A stretch of 64,000 bases of DNA from Actinomadura craniellae. Lineage in GTDB: Bacteria > Actinomycetota > Actinomycetes > Streptosporangiales > Streptosporangiaceae. This document shows positions 45,586 to 54,426 of the stretch, one piece after another. Position 1 is the stretch's first letter. Each line of letters opens with the position of its first letter. The notes below the pieces were generated by a model, which saw only the letters and a list, made by a program, of their open reading frames with translations, was not told the DNA's origin and did not search any database. The DNA is taken from positions 145,550 through 209,549 of the forward strand of contig NZ_QLYX01000016.1 in assembly GCF_003289645.1 (NCBI RefSeq), in the 5' to 3' direction. Position numbers and translations under genes: made by a program.

Positions 45586-47402
45586 GTCGTCCTCGGGTCG
45601 AGTTCGTGGTCGGCCGGTTCCCGCCGGCCACGGCGGCCGAGGTAGCTGTCGATGACGCGCTGGTCACGGCGGACCACCTCGGGTGGCCCGGCCGCGATGA
45701 CGCGGCCGAGCTCCATGGCGAAGACCTGGTCCGCCACGTCCATGACGAACGGGACGTTGTGCTCGACCAGCACGACGGTTCCGCCCGCGTCCCGGATCCG
45801 GCGCATCAACATGCCCAGTTCCCGCAGTTCGCTGTCGTCCAGGCCGGCCGCCGGCTCGTCGAGGAGCAGGACGCTCGGCTCGCCCGCCACCGACCGCACG
45901 ACCTCCAGCAGCCGCCGGGTGCCCAGGGGAAGGGACGCCGCGTCCTGGGCGGCGGCGTGCTCGAGGCCGGCGAACGACAGCGCCGCGACCGCCGCCTTCC
46001 GGTCCGCTTCCCGGACCCGGTGGTACTTCGGCAGCCGGAGGATGGCCGAGAGGGAGCCGAGGTTCCCCTTCCGGAACCGTCCGGACTCGACGACCTCCAG
46101 GACGCTCATCGAGCCGAGGTCGACCGGGGTCTGGAAGGTCCGGCCCACGCCGAGCCGGCTGACCTGGTGCGCCCGCAGGCCCGTGAGCTCACGGCCGGCC
46201 AGCTCGACCCGGCCGGTGTCGGCCGGCAGCAGGCCGGACACGAGGTTGAGCAGCGTGGTCTTGCCGGCGCCGTTCGGGCCGATGATCGCGGCGATCGTCC
46301 CCGGCTCCACCGTGAGGTCGACGCCGGAGAGCGCGCGCAGGCCCGCGAAGCTCTTCTCCACCCCGGCCACGACCATCCGCGTGCCGGGGATCGACAGGTC
46401 AGCAGCGGATTCCCCGTCGCCGGCGCCCTGCGGTCCCGGGCGAGGGAGCACCCGGTCCCGGAGCTTCCGGGCGAGCCCGGCCAGACCGCCCGAGAAGGCG
46501 GTCCCGATGACGACGAGGAAGACCCCGTAGGCCAGCGTCGAGTACTCCTCGAACGACTTCAGTTGCAGCGGCCCGAGCACCAGGATCGCGGCTCCGACGG
46601 GAGCGCCCCAGACGCTGGCGGCCCCTCCCACGACGGTCGCGGCGAGCAGCGCGATGAGCAGGTGCAGCGTGAAGGCCTCCGGGCTGACGAAGCCGGTGAG
46701 GTAGGTGTAGAGCACTCCCGCGAGCCCGGCGGGAAGCGCGCCGATGACGTAGGCCTGGACCCGCAACCGGTACACCGAGCCGCCGAGGCTCTCGGTCAGG
46801 GTCGGGCTCGCGGAAAGGATGCGCAGGAACTGCCCGAAGCGGGAGACGATGAGGTTGCGCTGGAGCAGCATCCACAGCAGCGTCACCACGACCGCGACGA
46901 CGTAGAACCCGGTCGTGCCGAGAGGCCAGCCGAAGAAGGTCGGGGCGAGGATGCCGGCGAGTCCCGCCGTGCCACCGGTCTCGGACTCGAAGAGCTTCAG
47001 CAACTCCGGGACGAGCAGGACGTAGAAGAACGACACCAGGGCCAGCGCCCACCGGCTCAGCCGCAGACCGGGAATTCCGGTGAGGAGACCCGTCACGGCG
47101 GCCAGGCAGACCGCGACGGCGAAGCCCCCCAGGATGTCGGTGAACCCGTGCTGGTACAGGATCGCGCTGATGTAGGCGCCGGAGGCGAAGACGGCGACCT
47201 GCCCAAGTGCCAGCTCACCGGCGTAACCGAAGCTCAGGTTCAGGCCGCTGCAGATCAGGGTGTAGATGGCGATCAGGGCGAGCTGCTGCTGCCAGTGGCC
47301 GGCCAGGCCGAACAGCGGCAGGAGCGCCACCAGGACGAAGGCCGCGATGGCGGGGGCCGGAGTGTCCAGCGCGAGAGCGGAGAGCCGTTGCCGTGTGCTC
47401 AT
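45582..47402 (-). CDS. Fused LivM permease-LivG ATPase of the Liv-type ABC importer
   Basis: A 606-aa fusion. Residues ~1-320 form the LivM permease with about ten hydrophobic helices and the GLNLSFGYAGELALGQVAVFASGAY motif. Residues ~345-606 are a LivG ATPase with Walker A GPNGAGKTTLLNLVSG, GVGRTFQTPVDLGSMSVLEVV, a degenerate signature (ASLPLGTRRLLEVVRSV) and Walker B SVLLLDEPAAGLDD. The natural fusion is known in actinobacteria and keeps the usual operon order. ATG 47402 overlaps the livH stop. Confidence 0.9.
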   Translation of the reverse strand: MSTRQRLSALALDTPAPAIAAFVLVALLPLFGLAGHWQQQLALIAIYTLICSGLNLSFGYAGELALGQVAVFASGAYISAILYQHGFTDILGGFAVAVCLAAVTGLLTGIPGLRLSRWALALVSFFYVLLVPELLKLFESETGGTAGLAGILAPTFFGWPLGTTGFYVVAVVVTLLWMLLQRNLIVSRFGQFLRILSASPTLTESLGGSVYRLRVQAYVIGALPAGLAGVLYTYLTGFVSPEAFTLHLLIALLAATVVGGAASVWGAPVGAAILVLGPLQLKSFEEYSTLAYGVFLVVIGTAFSGGLAGLARKLRDRVLPRPGPQGAGDGESAADLSIPGTRMVVAGVEKSFAGLRALSGVDLTVEPGTIAAIIGPNGAGKTTLLNLVSGLLPADTGRVELAGRELTGLRAHQVSRLGVGRTFQTPVDLGSMSVLEVVESGRFRKGNLGSLSAILRLPKYHRVREADRKAAVAALSFAGLEHAAAQDAASLPLGTRRLLEVVRSVAGEPSVLLLDEPAAGLDDSELRELGMLMRRIRDAGGTVVLVEHNVPFVMDVADQVFAMELGRVIAAGPPEVVRRDQRVIDSYLGRRGRREPADHELDPRTT

Positions 47403-48271
47403 ACGACCCGCAACCCGCGGTGGCCGAACAGGCCGGTGGGCTTCACCAGCAGGATCAGCACCAGGAGCCCGAACAGGATCAGGGGCGGGTACTCCGCGCC
47501 GAAGTACCGGCCGGCGGACGCCTGGACGAGACCGACGGCGGCGCCTCCCACGAGGCAGCCGAGGTAGCTCCCGAACCCGCCGAGGGCGAGCGCGACGAAG
47601 CCGTAGATCGTGAGCGAGACGCCGATGGAGACGCTGACGCCGACCTTCGGGGCCAGCACCGGTCCCAGCAGGCCCCCGAGGGCACCGGCCAGCATGAACG
47701 CGGTGGTCCGCAGCGCCGTGACGTTGACGCCCTTCGCCTTCGCCGCGTCGGGGTTGTCGGTGGCCGCGCGCCCGCTGAGCCCCCACGAGGTGCGTCCCGA
47801 CACCAGGTGCATCGCCAGTGCCGTGACCACGGCGATGGCGACGAGCCAGAGGTCCACCGGGGAGAGTTTCCCGCCGAGCAGCGTCACGGTCTCCGAACCG
47901 CCGAAGAAGGGCAGCGACTTGGGCGTCCTCCCCCAGGTCGCCGCCAGGGCTCCCAGGATGATGACGAAGGCGCCGACGGTGGTGACGAGCAGGGCGTGGC
48001 CGTGCGCCCCGTGGCGGGCGACGACCGGGCGGACGGCGAGGAGTTCCACGAGCAGCCCGATCAGCCCGCACACGACGGCGCCGGCGACCGCGGCCCCCCA
48101 CCACGGAAGGTTCAGGTCGACCATCGTGAACCACGCGAAGAAACAGCCGAACACCATGACCTGGCCCTGCGTGAAGTTGAAGATCCCGCTCTGCGCCATC
48201 GTGATGTTGTAGCCGACGGCCACCAGGGCGTACACGGCGCCGATCGCCAGGCCCGTCCAGATGGTCGTCAC
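47399..48271 (-). CDS. livH: Branched-chain amino acid-type ABC transporter permease (LivH-like)
   Basis: A 290-aa inner-membrane permease. IWTGLAIGAVYALVAVGYNITMAQSGIFNFTQGQVMVFG is the classic LivH N-terminus, and further helices run to LILFGLLVLILLVKPTGLFGHRG. The GTG at 48271 overlaps the stop of the binding-protein gene (GTGA), giving coupled translation. Confidence 0.92.
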   Translation of the reverse strand: MTTIWTGLAIGAVYALVAVGYNITMAQSGIFNFTQGQVMVFGCFFAWFTMVDLNLPWWGAAVAGAVVCGLIGLLVELLAVRPVVARHGAHGHALLVTTVGAFVIILGALAATWGRTPKSLPFFGGSETVTLLGGKLSPVDLWLVAIAVVTALAMHLVSGRTSWGLSGRAATDNPDAAKAKGVNVTALRTTAFMLAGALGGLLGPVLAPKVGVSVSIGVSLTIYGFVALALGGFGSYLGCLVGGAAVGLVQASAGRYFGAEYPPLILFGLLVLILLVKPTGLFGHRGLRVV

Positions 48272-49473
48272 GGCTGGGCCGGAACGATCTGCGCGTTGTC
48301 CATGCCGTTGTAGCCGGTGAACGCCCACCACTGCGGGCCGAAGCTCGGGTAGTGGTTGCTCGGCGAGAAGTTCACCGGCCCGAGGAAGTAGGGGATCTGC
48401 GCCGGGCTCGCCTTCTCGATCGCGGCGGTCATCTTGGCCGGGTCGGTGCTGTTGGCGAGTTTGGCCGCATAGGCGGCGAGGATGACGTCGTTGTAGGTGA
48501 CGACGTAGGTGTTCATGCTGAACTCCAGCTTGCCGCCGGCCTGCTGGCGGGCGGCGTCGAAGAAGGCCTTGAACGCCGGCGTCTGCGTGGTCTGGTGCCC
48601 CTTGACCGCGAAGGAGAGCGACTGCAGCCGCACCCCGGCGTAGGCGCTCACCGGCCCGGTCTGCGCGAGGTCGCCCGAGGAGAAGTTCTGGCTCGCGTAC
48701 GTCGGGGTGGCCGGCTTCAGCTTCGTGCGGGCCTGCAGGATCGCGGCGGACGGGGGGCCGTAGGAGTCCAGGACCAGGACGTCGGGGTCGAGGTCGAGCG
48801 CCTGCTGCATCTGGGACGTGGCGTCGACGGCGGTCACCGGCACCGTCACGATGTTCGTGGTGATCCCCTTGGGCGCGAGCACGTCCTTGATGGTCTGGGC
48901 GCCCACCGAGCCCGATTTCTCCGCGGTGATCAGGCTGACCTTCTTGAATCCCTTCGCGGTGAACTCCGCCGCCAGGGAGGTCGCCATCTGGTCCCGCAGG
49001 TAGGTGGTGCCGAACAGGTACGGGTACTTCTTCGGGTCGTTCAGCCTGGGGTCCGGCCCGTGCGTGGCCATGAAGACCTTCGCCTGGGTCAGCAGCGGCG
49101 CGGTCGCCATGATGTCGGCCGTGACCATCCCCGGGACCACGGCCTGCGGGCGGCCGCCGGCCACCAGCTTCCGCGCCTGGGTGACGGCCTGGACGGGGTC
49201 ACCGGCGGTGTCGATGACGTTGATCTCGACCGGCTTGCCGAAGACACCGCCCTGCTGGTTGATCACGGCGACGGCCGCGCGTGCGCCCTGGGCCATCGCC
49301 TTGCCGACCGGCGCGTAGTCCCCGCTCAGGCCGAGGAGAACGTCGATCTTGAACGGCTTGCCGCCCGGCCCCGTACCCGACGGAGCCGAGGCGTCCGTTC
49401 CCGGGCCGCACGCCGTGCCGGCGGCCACCGTCATCGCGGTGGCGGCGGCGACGAGGATTCGCGGTGCTCTCAT
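48268..49473 (-). CDS. ABC transporter substrate-binding lipoprotein, Liv type
   Basis: A 401-aa exported receptor. The signal peptide MRAPRILVAAATAMTVAAGTACG ends in a lipobox-like AGTACG, with Cys as the lipidated residue. The mature part is a type I periplasmic-binding fold (FKIDVLLGLSGDYAPVGKAMAQGARAAVAVINQQGG, VFGKPVEINVIDTAGDPVQAV, FMATHGPDPRLND). It is first in the importer operon. The region upstream carries only a 14-codon SDR tail, so the original upstream gene has been lost. Confidence 0.9.
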   Translation of the reverse strand: MRAPRILVAAATAMTVAAGTACGPGTDASAPSGTGPGGKPFKIDVLLGLSGDYAPVGKAMAQGARAAVAVINQQGGVFGKPVEINVIDTAGDPVQAVTQARKLVAGGRPQAVVPGMVTADIMATAPLLTQAKVFMATHGPDPRLNDPKKYPYLFGTTYLRDQMATSLAAEFTAKGFKKVSLITAEKSGSVGAQTIKDVLAPKGITTNIVTVPVTAVDATSQMQQALDLDPDVLVLDSYGPPSAAILQARTKLKPATPTYASQNFSSGDLAQTGPVSAYAGVRLQSLSFAVKGHQTTQTPAFKAFFDAARQQAGGKLEFSMNTYVVTYNDVILAAYAAKLANSTDPAKMTAAIEKASPAQIPYFLGPVNFSPSNHYPSFGPQWWAFTGYNGMDNAQIVPAQP

Positions 49474-49498
49474 GATGTTTCCTTCTGCTCAGGTGGTG

Positions 49499-49540
49499 CG
49501 TCCGCCGTTGACCCCGATGATCTGGCCGGTCATGCCGGCC
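49499..49540 (-). pseudogene. C-terminal remnant of a short-chain dehydrogenase gene
   Basis: On the minus strand MTGQIIGVNGGRTT followed by TGA is the usual last strand of 3-oxoacyl-reductase-type SDRs. Upstream of 49540 the homology stops abruptly and the same frame reads a non-SDR, Arg-rich sequence. The remnant ends 25 bp before the importer operon, which suggests the SDR was once the leading gene and was truncated by the event that brought in the sequence on the right. Confidence 0.6.
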
Positions 49541-50403
49541 CGTTTCCGGGCACGACGACATCGGCCTGCGGCTGCGCAGGCGAAAGGTACGGGTGGCGTC
49601 GCCGTTCGGGCCGGTGGGTGGAGGGCGCCGGATCCAGGCGCTTCGGCTGTTTGGGGAGGGGTGGGTTGGGGGCGGGTTCCTGCCGGGCGATGTCACATGT
49701 CGCGTCCGCGCCCGGCTCCCGGCGTCTGGCCGGTGATGGAGCGGCCACATGGGCGCGTGGCCGCGGCTGCCCGGACCGACGCGCAGGCCGTTCGCGCCGA
49801 ACGGCCGGTTCGGCGGGGTAAGCCGCTCCAGGCCCGGCCCACGGCGGGAGCGACCGGAGTTGCGCCGGTGCGGCGCTCCCCTTGCATCACCATGGTGACG
49901 GACTCCCAGCGAACTCGTCATGAACGTATCGCCCCTGAGAGAACGAAGTTCTCAACAGCCGAATATAAAGCTCGCCCCAACCAAAGGCAACAGTCTTGCA
50001 ATCTTTGTAAGGATGAATCCGCGCCTCAGCCGGGGTGCGCGTGCCGGAAGACCGCGCCGGCATGCGGGCAGGCCCGCCTCGGCCGGTTCAGGCGGGGAGC
50101 CACCCGCCCCGGCCGGTCGACCGTAGTGCGTTCAGTGCTCGTCTCCGCGGTCCGCGTGGCGGTAGCCGCCGGGTGCGTAGGGGAGACCGGCGTCCCGCCC
50201 TGGCGCAGCAGCCGCCAGGACCACTCCGGCCAGCGCCGCCGACATGGTCGAAACACCGGTTCGCGTACGGAGGATTGACCGCATCCGCACGGCCCCTCAC
50301 GAAGTGGGCTGGAGTGTTAGATGAATTTTAGACCGGCTCGTCATCTTGATGGAGTCCGCTACTCGCAAGAGCCGGAATCCCATACGGAGAAAAGAGAGGG
50401 AAG
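49541..50403. other. 860-bp gene-free region left of the natural-product cluster
   Basis: No convincing gene on either strand. The right part (50290-50400) should hold the methyltransferase promoter: TTAGATG and TTAGACC (50317 and 50328) start 11 bp apart, a weak echo of SARP-type repeats. It also includes palindromes at 49886-49897 (TCACCATGGTGA) and 49939-49953. A somewhat AT-richer patch lies at 49950-50015. Confidence 0.45.
49939..49953. promoter_or_regulatory. Perfect 15-bp inverted repeat, possible operator
   Basis: GAGAAC-GAA-GTTCTC has perfect 6-bp arms around a 3-base centre, in the gene-free region upstream of the methyltransferase. The size suits a dimeric repressor. No particular regulator can be assigned, and a T-tract is absent. 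Confidence 0.35.
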
Positions 50404-51255
50404 ATGAACGAGACCTCTGATCAGTTGCTGGGACTCGCCGCGAGGATAGCCGACCTCTACGGTAACAAGATAACCGTGGAGAGCCTGTACGGTCCGGATG
50501 GCTCGCATCTTTACCACGGCATCATGAGAAACGACCGGGCGGAAATCGACGATCTCCTCCGCCTCGCCGCCGGCCGCCATCCGGGACCGGTGCTCGAACT
50601 CGCCTGCGGCACCGGCCGGACCGTCATGCCCTTCCTCGCGGAGGGATACCAGGTCGTGGGCCTCGACGCCTCGCCGCACATGCTGCAGCGCCTCGCCGAA
50701 CGCCTGCAGGAGCCGGAGTGGCAGAAGTACGCCAATCAGCTCACCACCGTTGAACGGAATATGACCGACTTCGCATTGGGAGAGCGCTTCGACCTTATTG
50801 TGCTGGGCATGAGCACCGTGTGGCTGCTCGATGAGGACCAGCGATCCGCGCTGTTCCGCTGTGTCCGCGAACACCTCACCGACGACGGCCGATTCCTGCT
50901 GACGCTCCAGGGGACGCTGAAGTTCGAGGAAGACGCGTCGCCCTTCGAGCGCACCCACACATTCATCGCCAGCGACAAAACCGCACCCGTACTGTGCACC
51001 ATGATCGAATACCTGGACGCCCGCGAGAAGATCCGTCTCCTGAGCATGGTGAGTCACCGGGTCACGAACGGCGAAATCGCGCACAGCGCGATATACACGC
51101 AACGCAACCATCTCATCTCGCCGGAGACCCTGGAGAAAGAGGTCGAGCGGGCCGGGATGCGTCTGGTCGAGCGGCATGAGATCAGCGAGGAGACCCGGGT
51201 CACCCGGGCCGCCGACGAAGGCCGCCGACGGTGGATACTGGAGATCGGTATCTGA
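50404..51255 (+). CDS. Class I SAM-dependent methyltransferase
   Basis: A 283-aa methyltransferase. Motif I is VLELACGTGR (63-72), motif II VVGLDAS, and motif IV FDLIVLGMSTVWLL. The N-terminal LYGPDGSHLYHGIMRND region and the beta-rich C-terminal half (MIEYLDAREKIRLLSMVSHRV, WILEIGI) resemble small-molecule or RiPP-associated methyltransferases of actinomycetes. GAGAGGG lies three bases before the ATG. It converges on the LAL regulator with a 20-bp gap. It is assigned to the cluster by proximity; N-, O- or C-methylation cannot be decided. Confidence 0.85.
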   Translation: MNETSDQLLGLAARIADLYGNKITVESLYGPDGSHLYHGIMRNDRAEIDDLLRLAAGRHPGPVLELACGTGRTVMPFLAEGYQVVGLDASPHMLQRLAERLQEPEWQKYANQLTTVERNMTDFALGERFDLIVLGMSTVWLLDEDQRSALFRCVREHLTDDGRFLLTLQGTLKFEEDASPFERTHTFIASDKTAPVLCTMIEYLDAREKIRLLSMVSHRVTNGEIAHSAIYTQRNHLISPETLEKEVERAGMRLVERHEISEETRVTRAADEGRRRWILEIGI

Positions 51256-51275
51256 GGAACGGGGCGGTCATCCGC

Positions 51276-54056
51276 TCAGTTACCGGAGGGCTGCCGCTCC
51301 GAGGGTTTGTCGCCACCGGGCGACTTCCGCAGCGCCGCCGAAAGCTCCGATCTCCGGCTCAGGCCGAGCTTGCGGTAGACCCGGGTCAGGTGCTGTTCGA
51401 CCGTGCTGATGGTGATGAAGAGCCTGGACGCGATCTGCTGGTTCGAGCGTCCCTCCGCGGCGAGCATCGCGACTCTCCGCTCCGCCCCGCTCAGTTCGGC
51501 GCTCGCCGGCCCGCGCTTCTTGATCGCCGATTCGGAGATCGCCCCGATGGACGGTACCGGCTTCAGCGGCTCGGCACCACGATGAGTGATCATCCAGCAG
51601 GCTCTTCGCGCCGCCTGCTCGGAGGCGTCCCGCCGTTCGAGCGCGGCATAGGCATGGCTCAGCTTCACCAGGGCGAAAGCCGACTCCATCCAGTCCTCCC
51701 CGGTATCAAGGGTGTCGACCAGCTCCCTGAGCAGGCGGACCCGCTCTTCAGGGTCCGCGACCTGCATGATCCGCTGCACCGGGCCGCCCCGCCCCAGCTG
51801 GTCCTGCGGTTTCAACCTGAAGATCTGCTTCTCCAGGAGCTCCGTGGCCTGGGCCGTTCTACCGAGCCGCAGATGCGATTCCGCGGCGTGGGTGCGCCAC
51901 GGGATGTTCAACGGCTGGTCGAACCCCCAGCCGACCAGCAGGCTCCCGCACGACTCGAAGTCGGCCAGCGCCGTGCGCGGCTCGTCGATCGCCAGGTAGT
52001 ACCGCCCGCGGGCGTACATGTACAGGGGGCCGCAGATCGTCTGGAACATCTTCTCGGGCACCGGCACCTCGAGCAATGTCGCCGCCTCCTGGTACTCGGC
52101 CCTGGCGGTCGTGGTGAGCACCATGCTGGACAGCGGTATGCCGACCGCCACGCCCCAGCTCTGCGGGGAGATCAGCGTGAGCGCCGCCTTGCCGTGACGT
52201 TTCGCCGAGGCCAGATCGCCACGCCGCACATCGATCAGGGCCAGGGTCGCGGACAGCAGAGCCCGCCACATGGTCACCCCGCGGTTCTCGGCCTTCTTCA
52301 ACAGCCGCCGGCACCACCCTGCCGCGCTTTCGAGGGCACCGCCGTAGATCAATGTGGCCAGTGCGGCCAGGCAGGAAGGGAAGGCCGCGTCATCCAGCCG
52401 GCAGCGCAGCAGTACCTGCTCCGCGGCGATCAGCTGATCGTCGCCGACCTCCACCCGTTTCACCATGGTGGCCGCCGCCGGACCGCCGGCCGGGTCCATC
52501 GCCCGTTCCCGCGCGGAGCGGGCGCGCCTGCCCGGATACAGCCAGGACAGCCAGAGCCGGGGATCTCCGCGGTCCTCCGCCTCCCCCGGACCGGGCTGTT
52601 CCGTTCTGCCCTGCATGAGATCCGCGACCTCGGCGGCCTGCTCGTCCCATCCGTGCCAGAAAAGGTAGGTGAGCAACCTGACTAGGTTCCGGCCGGTCAG
52701 GTACTCCCCTCGGGCCGCCTCGATCAGTTCGGGGAACAGCCTGATGACCAGGGAGGGGTCGACCTGCCATTCGGCTCCGCTCAGTGCGGACGTGACCGCC
52801 GACCGCTGCGGCTCGTCGACGCAGGTTTCGCGTAACAGGCGAAGGCAGCGGATCGCCACGGTGGCGTCGCCGCCGGCCAGTTCCTGCTCCGCCGCGTCCT
52901 GCAGCACCGGCATCGCCCATGGGGCCATGGCCCACCGCGCGGCGACGAGATGCCTGGCCACGACATGCGCGGGCAGACCGAGGTCGTGCAGCACCTCGGC
53001 CGCACGGCCGTGCAGTGCTCCGCGCTCTTCGGGAATCATTCCGTTCAGCACGGCGTTCCGCACGGCCTCGTGGCCGTACCGCCCGCCTTTCATGAGCCCG
53101 GACGCGGTCAGGGCCGAGCCGCTTCGCTTGATCGAATCGACGTCCTCGCCCAGGATCTCGGCAATGCGCCCGACCGATGCCTGGTCTCCCAGGACTGCCG
53201 TCACGCGGGCAACGTTCATCATCGAGTTTTCGCAGCGATAGACGAAGTTCGATACAGCCTGCCCGAACCTTTCGCCGGGCTGTACTTCGAGGCGCCCCTT
53301 CTCCCGCTGCGAGCGGTGGTCCTCGATCAGGGCCTGCAGCAGGAGGGGATTCCCTCCGCTCATCTCGTGGAATGCGGCCGAAAGTTGATCGGCCGCCTGA
53401 TGCCCAAAGACTCGGGATACAACGTTCCGAACGGCGATAAGCGACAGCGGCTCCAGCTTGAAGTACCGAAAATAGGGCTGCCCCCGTAGCTCCGCATGGA
53501 ATTCGGGATGCGCCTGTACCGGCCGCATGCAATCGTTGAGCACCACGAGAAGACGGGCTGTCCGCAGCTGGCGGGCGAGATAGAGAAGGCAGCGCAGCGA
53601 GGGCGCATCGGCATAGTGCATGTCGTCCACGCCGATCAGCACCGGAGTTCGCTGGACCAGGCCGTGTATCACCTTCCATAGGCCATTGAGCACAGGAAAG
53701 GGGATATCCGCCGTCATCTCGGAGTCCGCCGACTGGAGCGCGAGGGTGAGCGCCGCGCTGTCCAGCAGCCTGGTGACCCGGTCGTTCTCCGCCGCAGAGA
53801 GGTTCGCGCTGCGCAGCAGCTGGCCGATCACTCCCAGCGGGACGTCTCGCTCGGCCCGTGACGCGGTGGCGCTGAGAAAAACGGATCCGGAGTTCACCGC
53901 GTGCCCTGCGAACGTGTGGAGAAGTGCGGTCTTTCCGGTTGCCACCGCTCCGGTGACCACCGCGACACGTTTTCTTCCTTGAAAAGTCTCTATCAAGAGA
54001 TCCTGGAGCGATGAAAGCTCATCATCGCGTTCCACTAGGTCCACGAGCGCCCCCAT
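51276..54056 (-). CDS. LuxR family regulator of the LAL/STAND type
   Basis: A 926-aa large ATP-binding LuxR regulator. The start at 54056 (MGALVDLVERDDELSSLQ) fits the family's usual LVERDxEL opening; a longer reading to 54182 is possible and neither has a strong ribosome site. Walker A is GAVATGKT (36-43), Walker B VLIGVDDMHYAD, then a TPR-like helical array. The C-terminal HTH is LSGAERRVAMLAAEGRSNQQIASRLFITISTVEQHLTRVYRKLGLSRRSEL. LAL proteins commonly act as pathway-specific activators in natural-product clusters, which is the likely role here. Confidence 0.9.
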   Translation of the reverse strand: MGALVDLVERDDELSSLQDLLIETFQGRKRVAVVTGAVATGKTALLHTFAGHAVNSGSVFLSATASRAERDVPLGVIGQLLRSANLSAAENDRVTRLLDSAALTLALQSADSEMTADIPFPVLNGLWKVIHGLVQRTPVLIGVDDMHYADAPSLRCLLYLARQLRTARLLVVLNDCMRPVQAHPEFHAELRGQPYFRYFKLEPLSLIAVRNVVSRVFGHQAADQLSAAFHEMSGGNPLLLQALIEDHRSQREKGRLEVQPGERFGQAVSNFVYRCENSMMNVARVTAVLGDQASVGRIAEILGEDVDSIKRSGSALTASGLMKGGRYGHEAVRNAVLNGMIPEERGALHGRAAEVLHDLGLPAHVVARHLVAARWAMAPWAMPVLQDAAEQELAGGDATVAIRCLRLLRETCVDEPQRSAVTSALSGAEWQVDPSLVIRLFPELIEAARGEYLTGRNLVRLLTYLFWHGWDEQAAEVADLMQGRTEQPGPGEAEDRGDPRLWLSWLYPGRRARSARERAMDPAGGPAAATMVKRVEVGDDQLIAAEQVLLRCRLDDAAFPSCLAALATLIYGGALESAAGWCRRLLKKAENRGVTMWRALLSATLALIDVRRGDLASAKRHGKAALTLISPQSWGVAVGIPLSSMVLTTTARAEYQEAATLLEVPVPEKMFQTICGPLYMYARGRYYLAIDEPRTALADFESCGSLLVGWGFDQPLNIPWRTHAAESHLRLGRTAQATELLEKQIFRLKPQDQLGRGGPVQRIMQVADPEERVRLLRELVDTLDTGEDWMESAFALVKLSHAYAALERRDASEQAARRACWMITHRGAEPLKPVPSIGAISESAIKKRGPASAELSGAERRVAMLAAEGRSNQQIASRLFITISTVEQHLTRVYRKLGLSRRSELSAALRKSPGGDKPSERQPSGN

Positions 54057-54426
54057 GGTGAGCGCCGCAGGCAGTCCCCCCGACAGGGCCGTCCTCCAGG
54101 AAGGGCGCTCTCTTCGTCCCGCACACTGTGCCACCCTTTTCGATCTTATGACAAGAGACTGCGAGTATTCAGTCCGCTTCAATGAGTCAACCGAGGCTTT
54201 ATCCTGCGAGGGTATGATTCCTTGACTGGTTCATTGTGCAGGGTCACAACATCGGTTATGGATCGAGCCAACTCACGCTGCGCTCGACCGTCCCGCACCG
54301 AAAGCGGCGAAACAGTCAAAACGTGCGTGACATCGTTCACTACTCTGGTTTAGTTGATGGGTAAATCGTTTCGTGGATCACCGACCGGCCGTTCCGCCTG
54401 GTGGAAAGACGGTGGTGGTACCGCGA
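54057..54426. other. Gene-free region between the LAL regulator and the monooxygenase
   Basis: It separates two minus-strand genes and should contain the LAL promoter. It is AT-richer between 54100 and 54360 than the flanking coding sequence. I see no SARP-type repeats here, unlike at 56146-56530, so the LAL gene may be controlled separately. No small gene or RNA was recognised. Confidence 0.4.
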
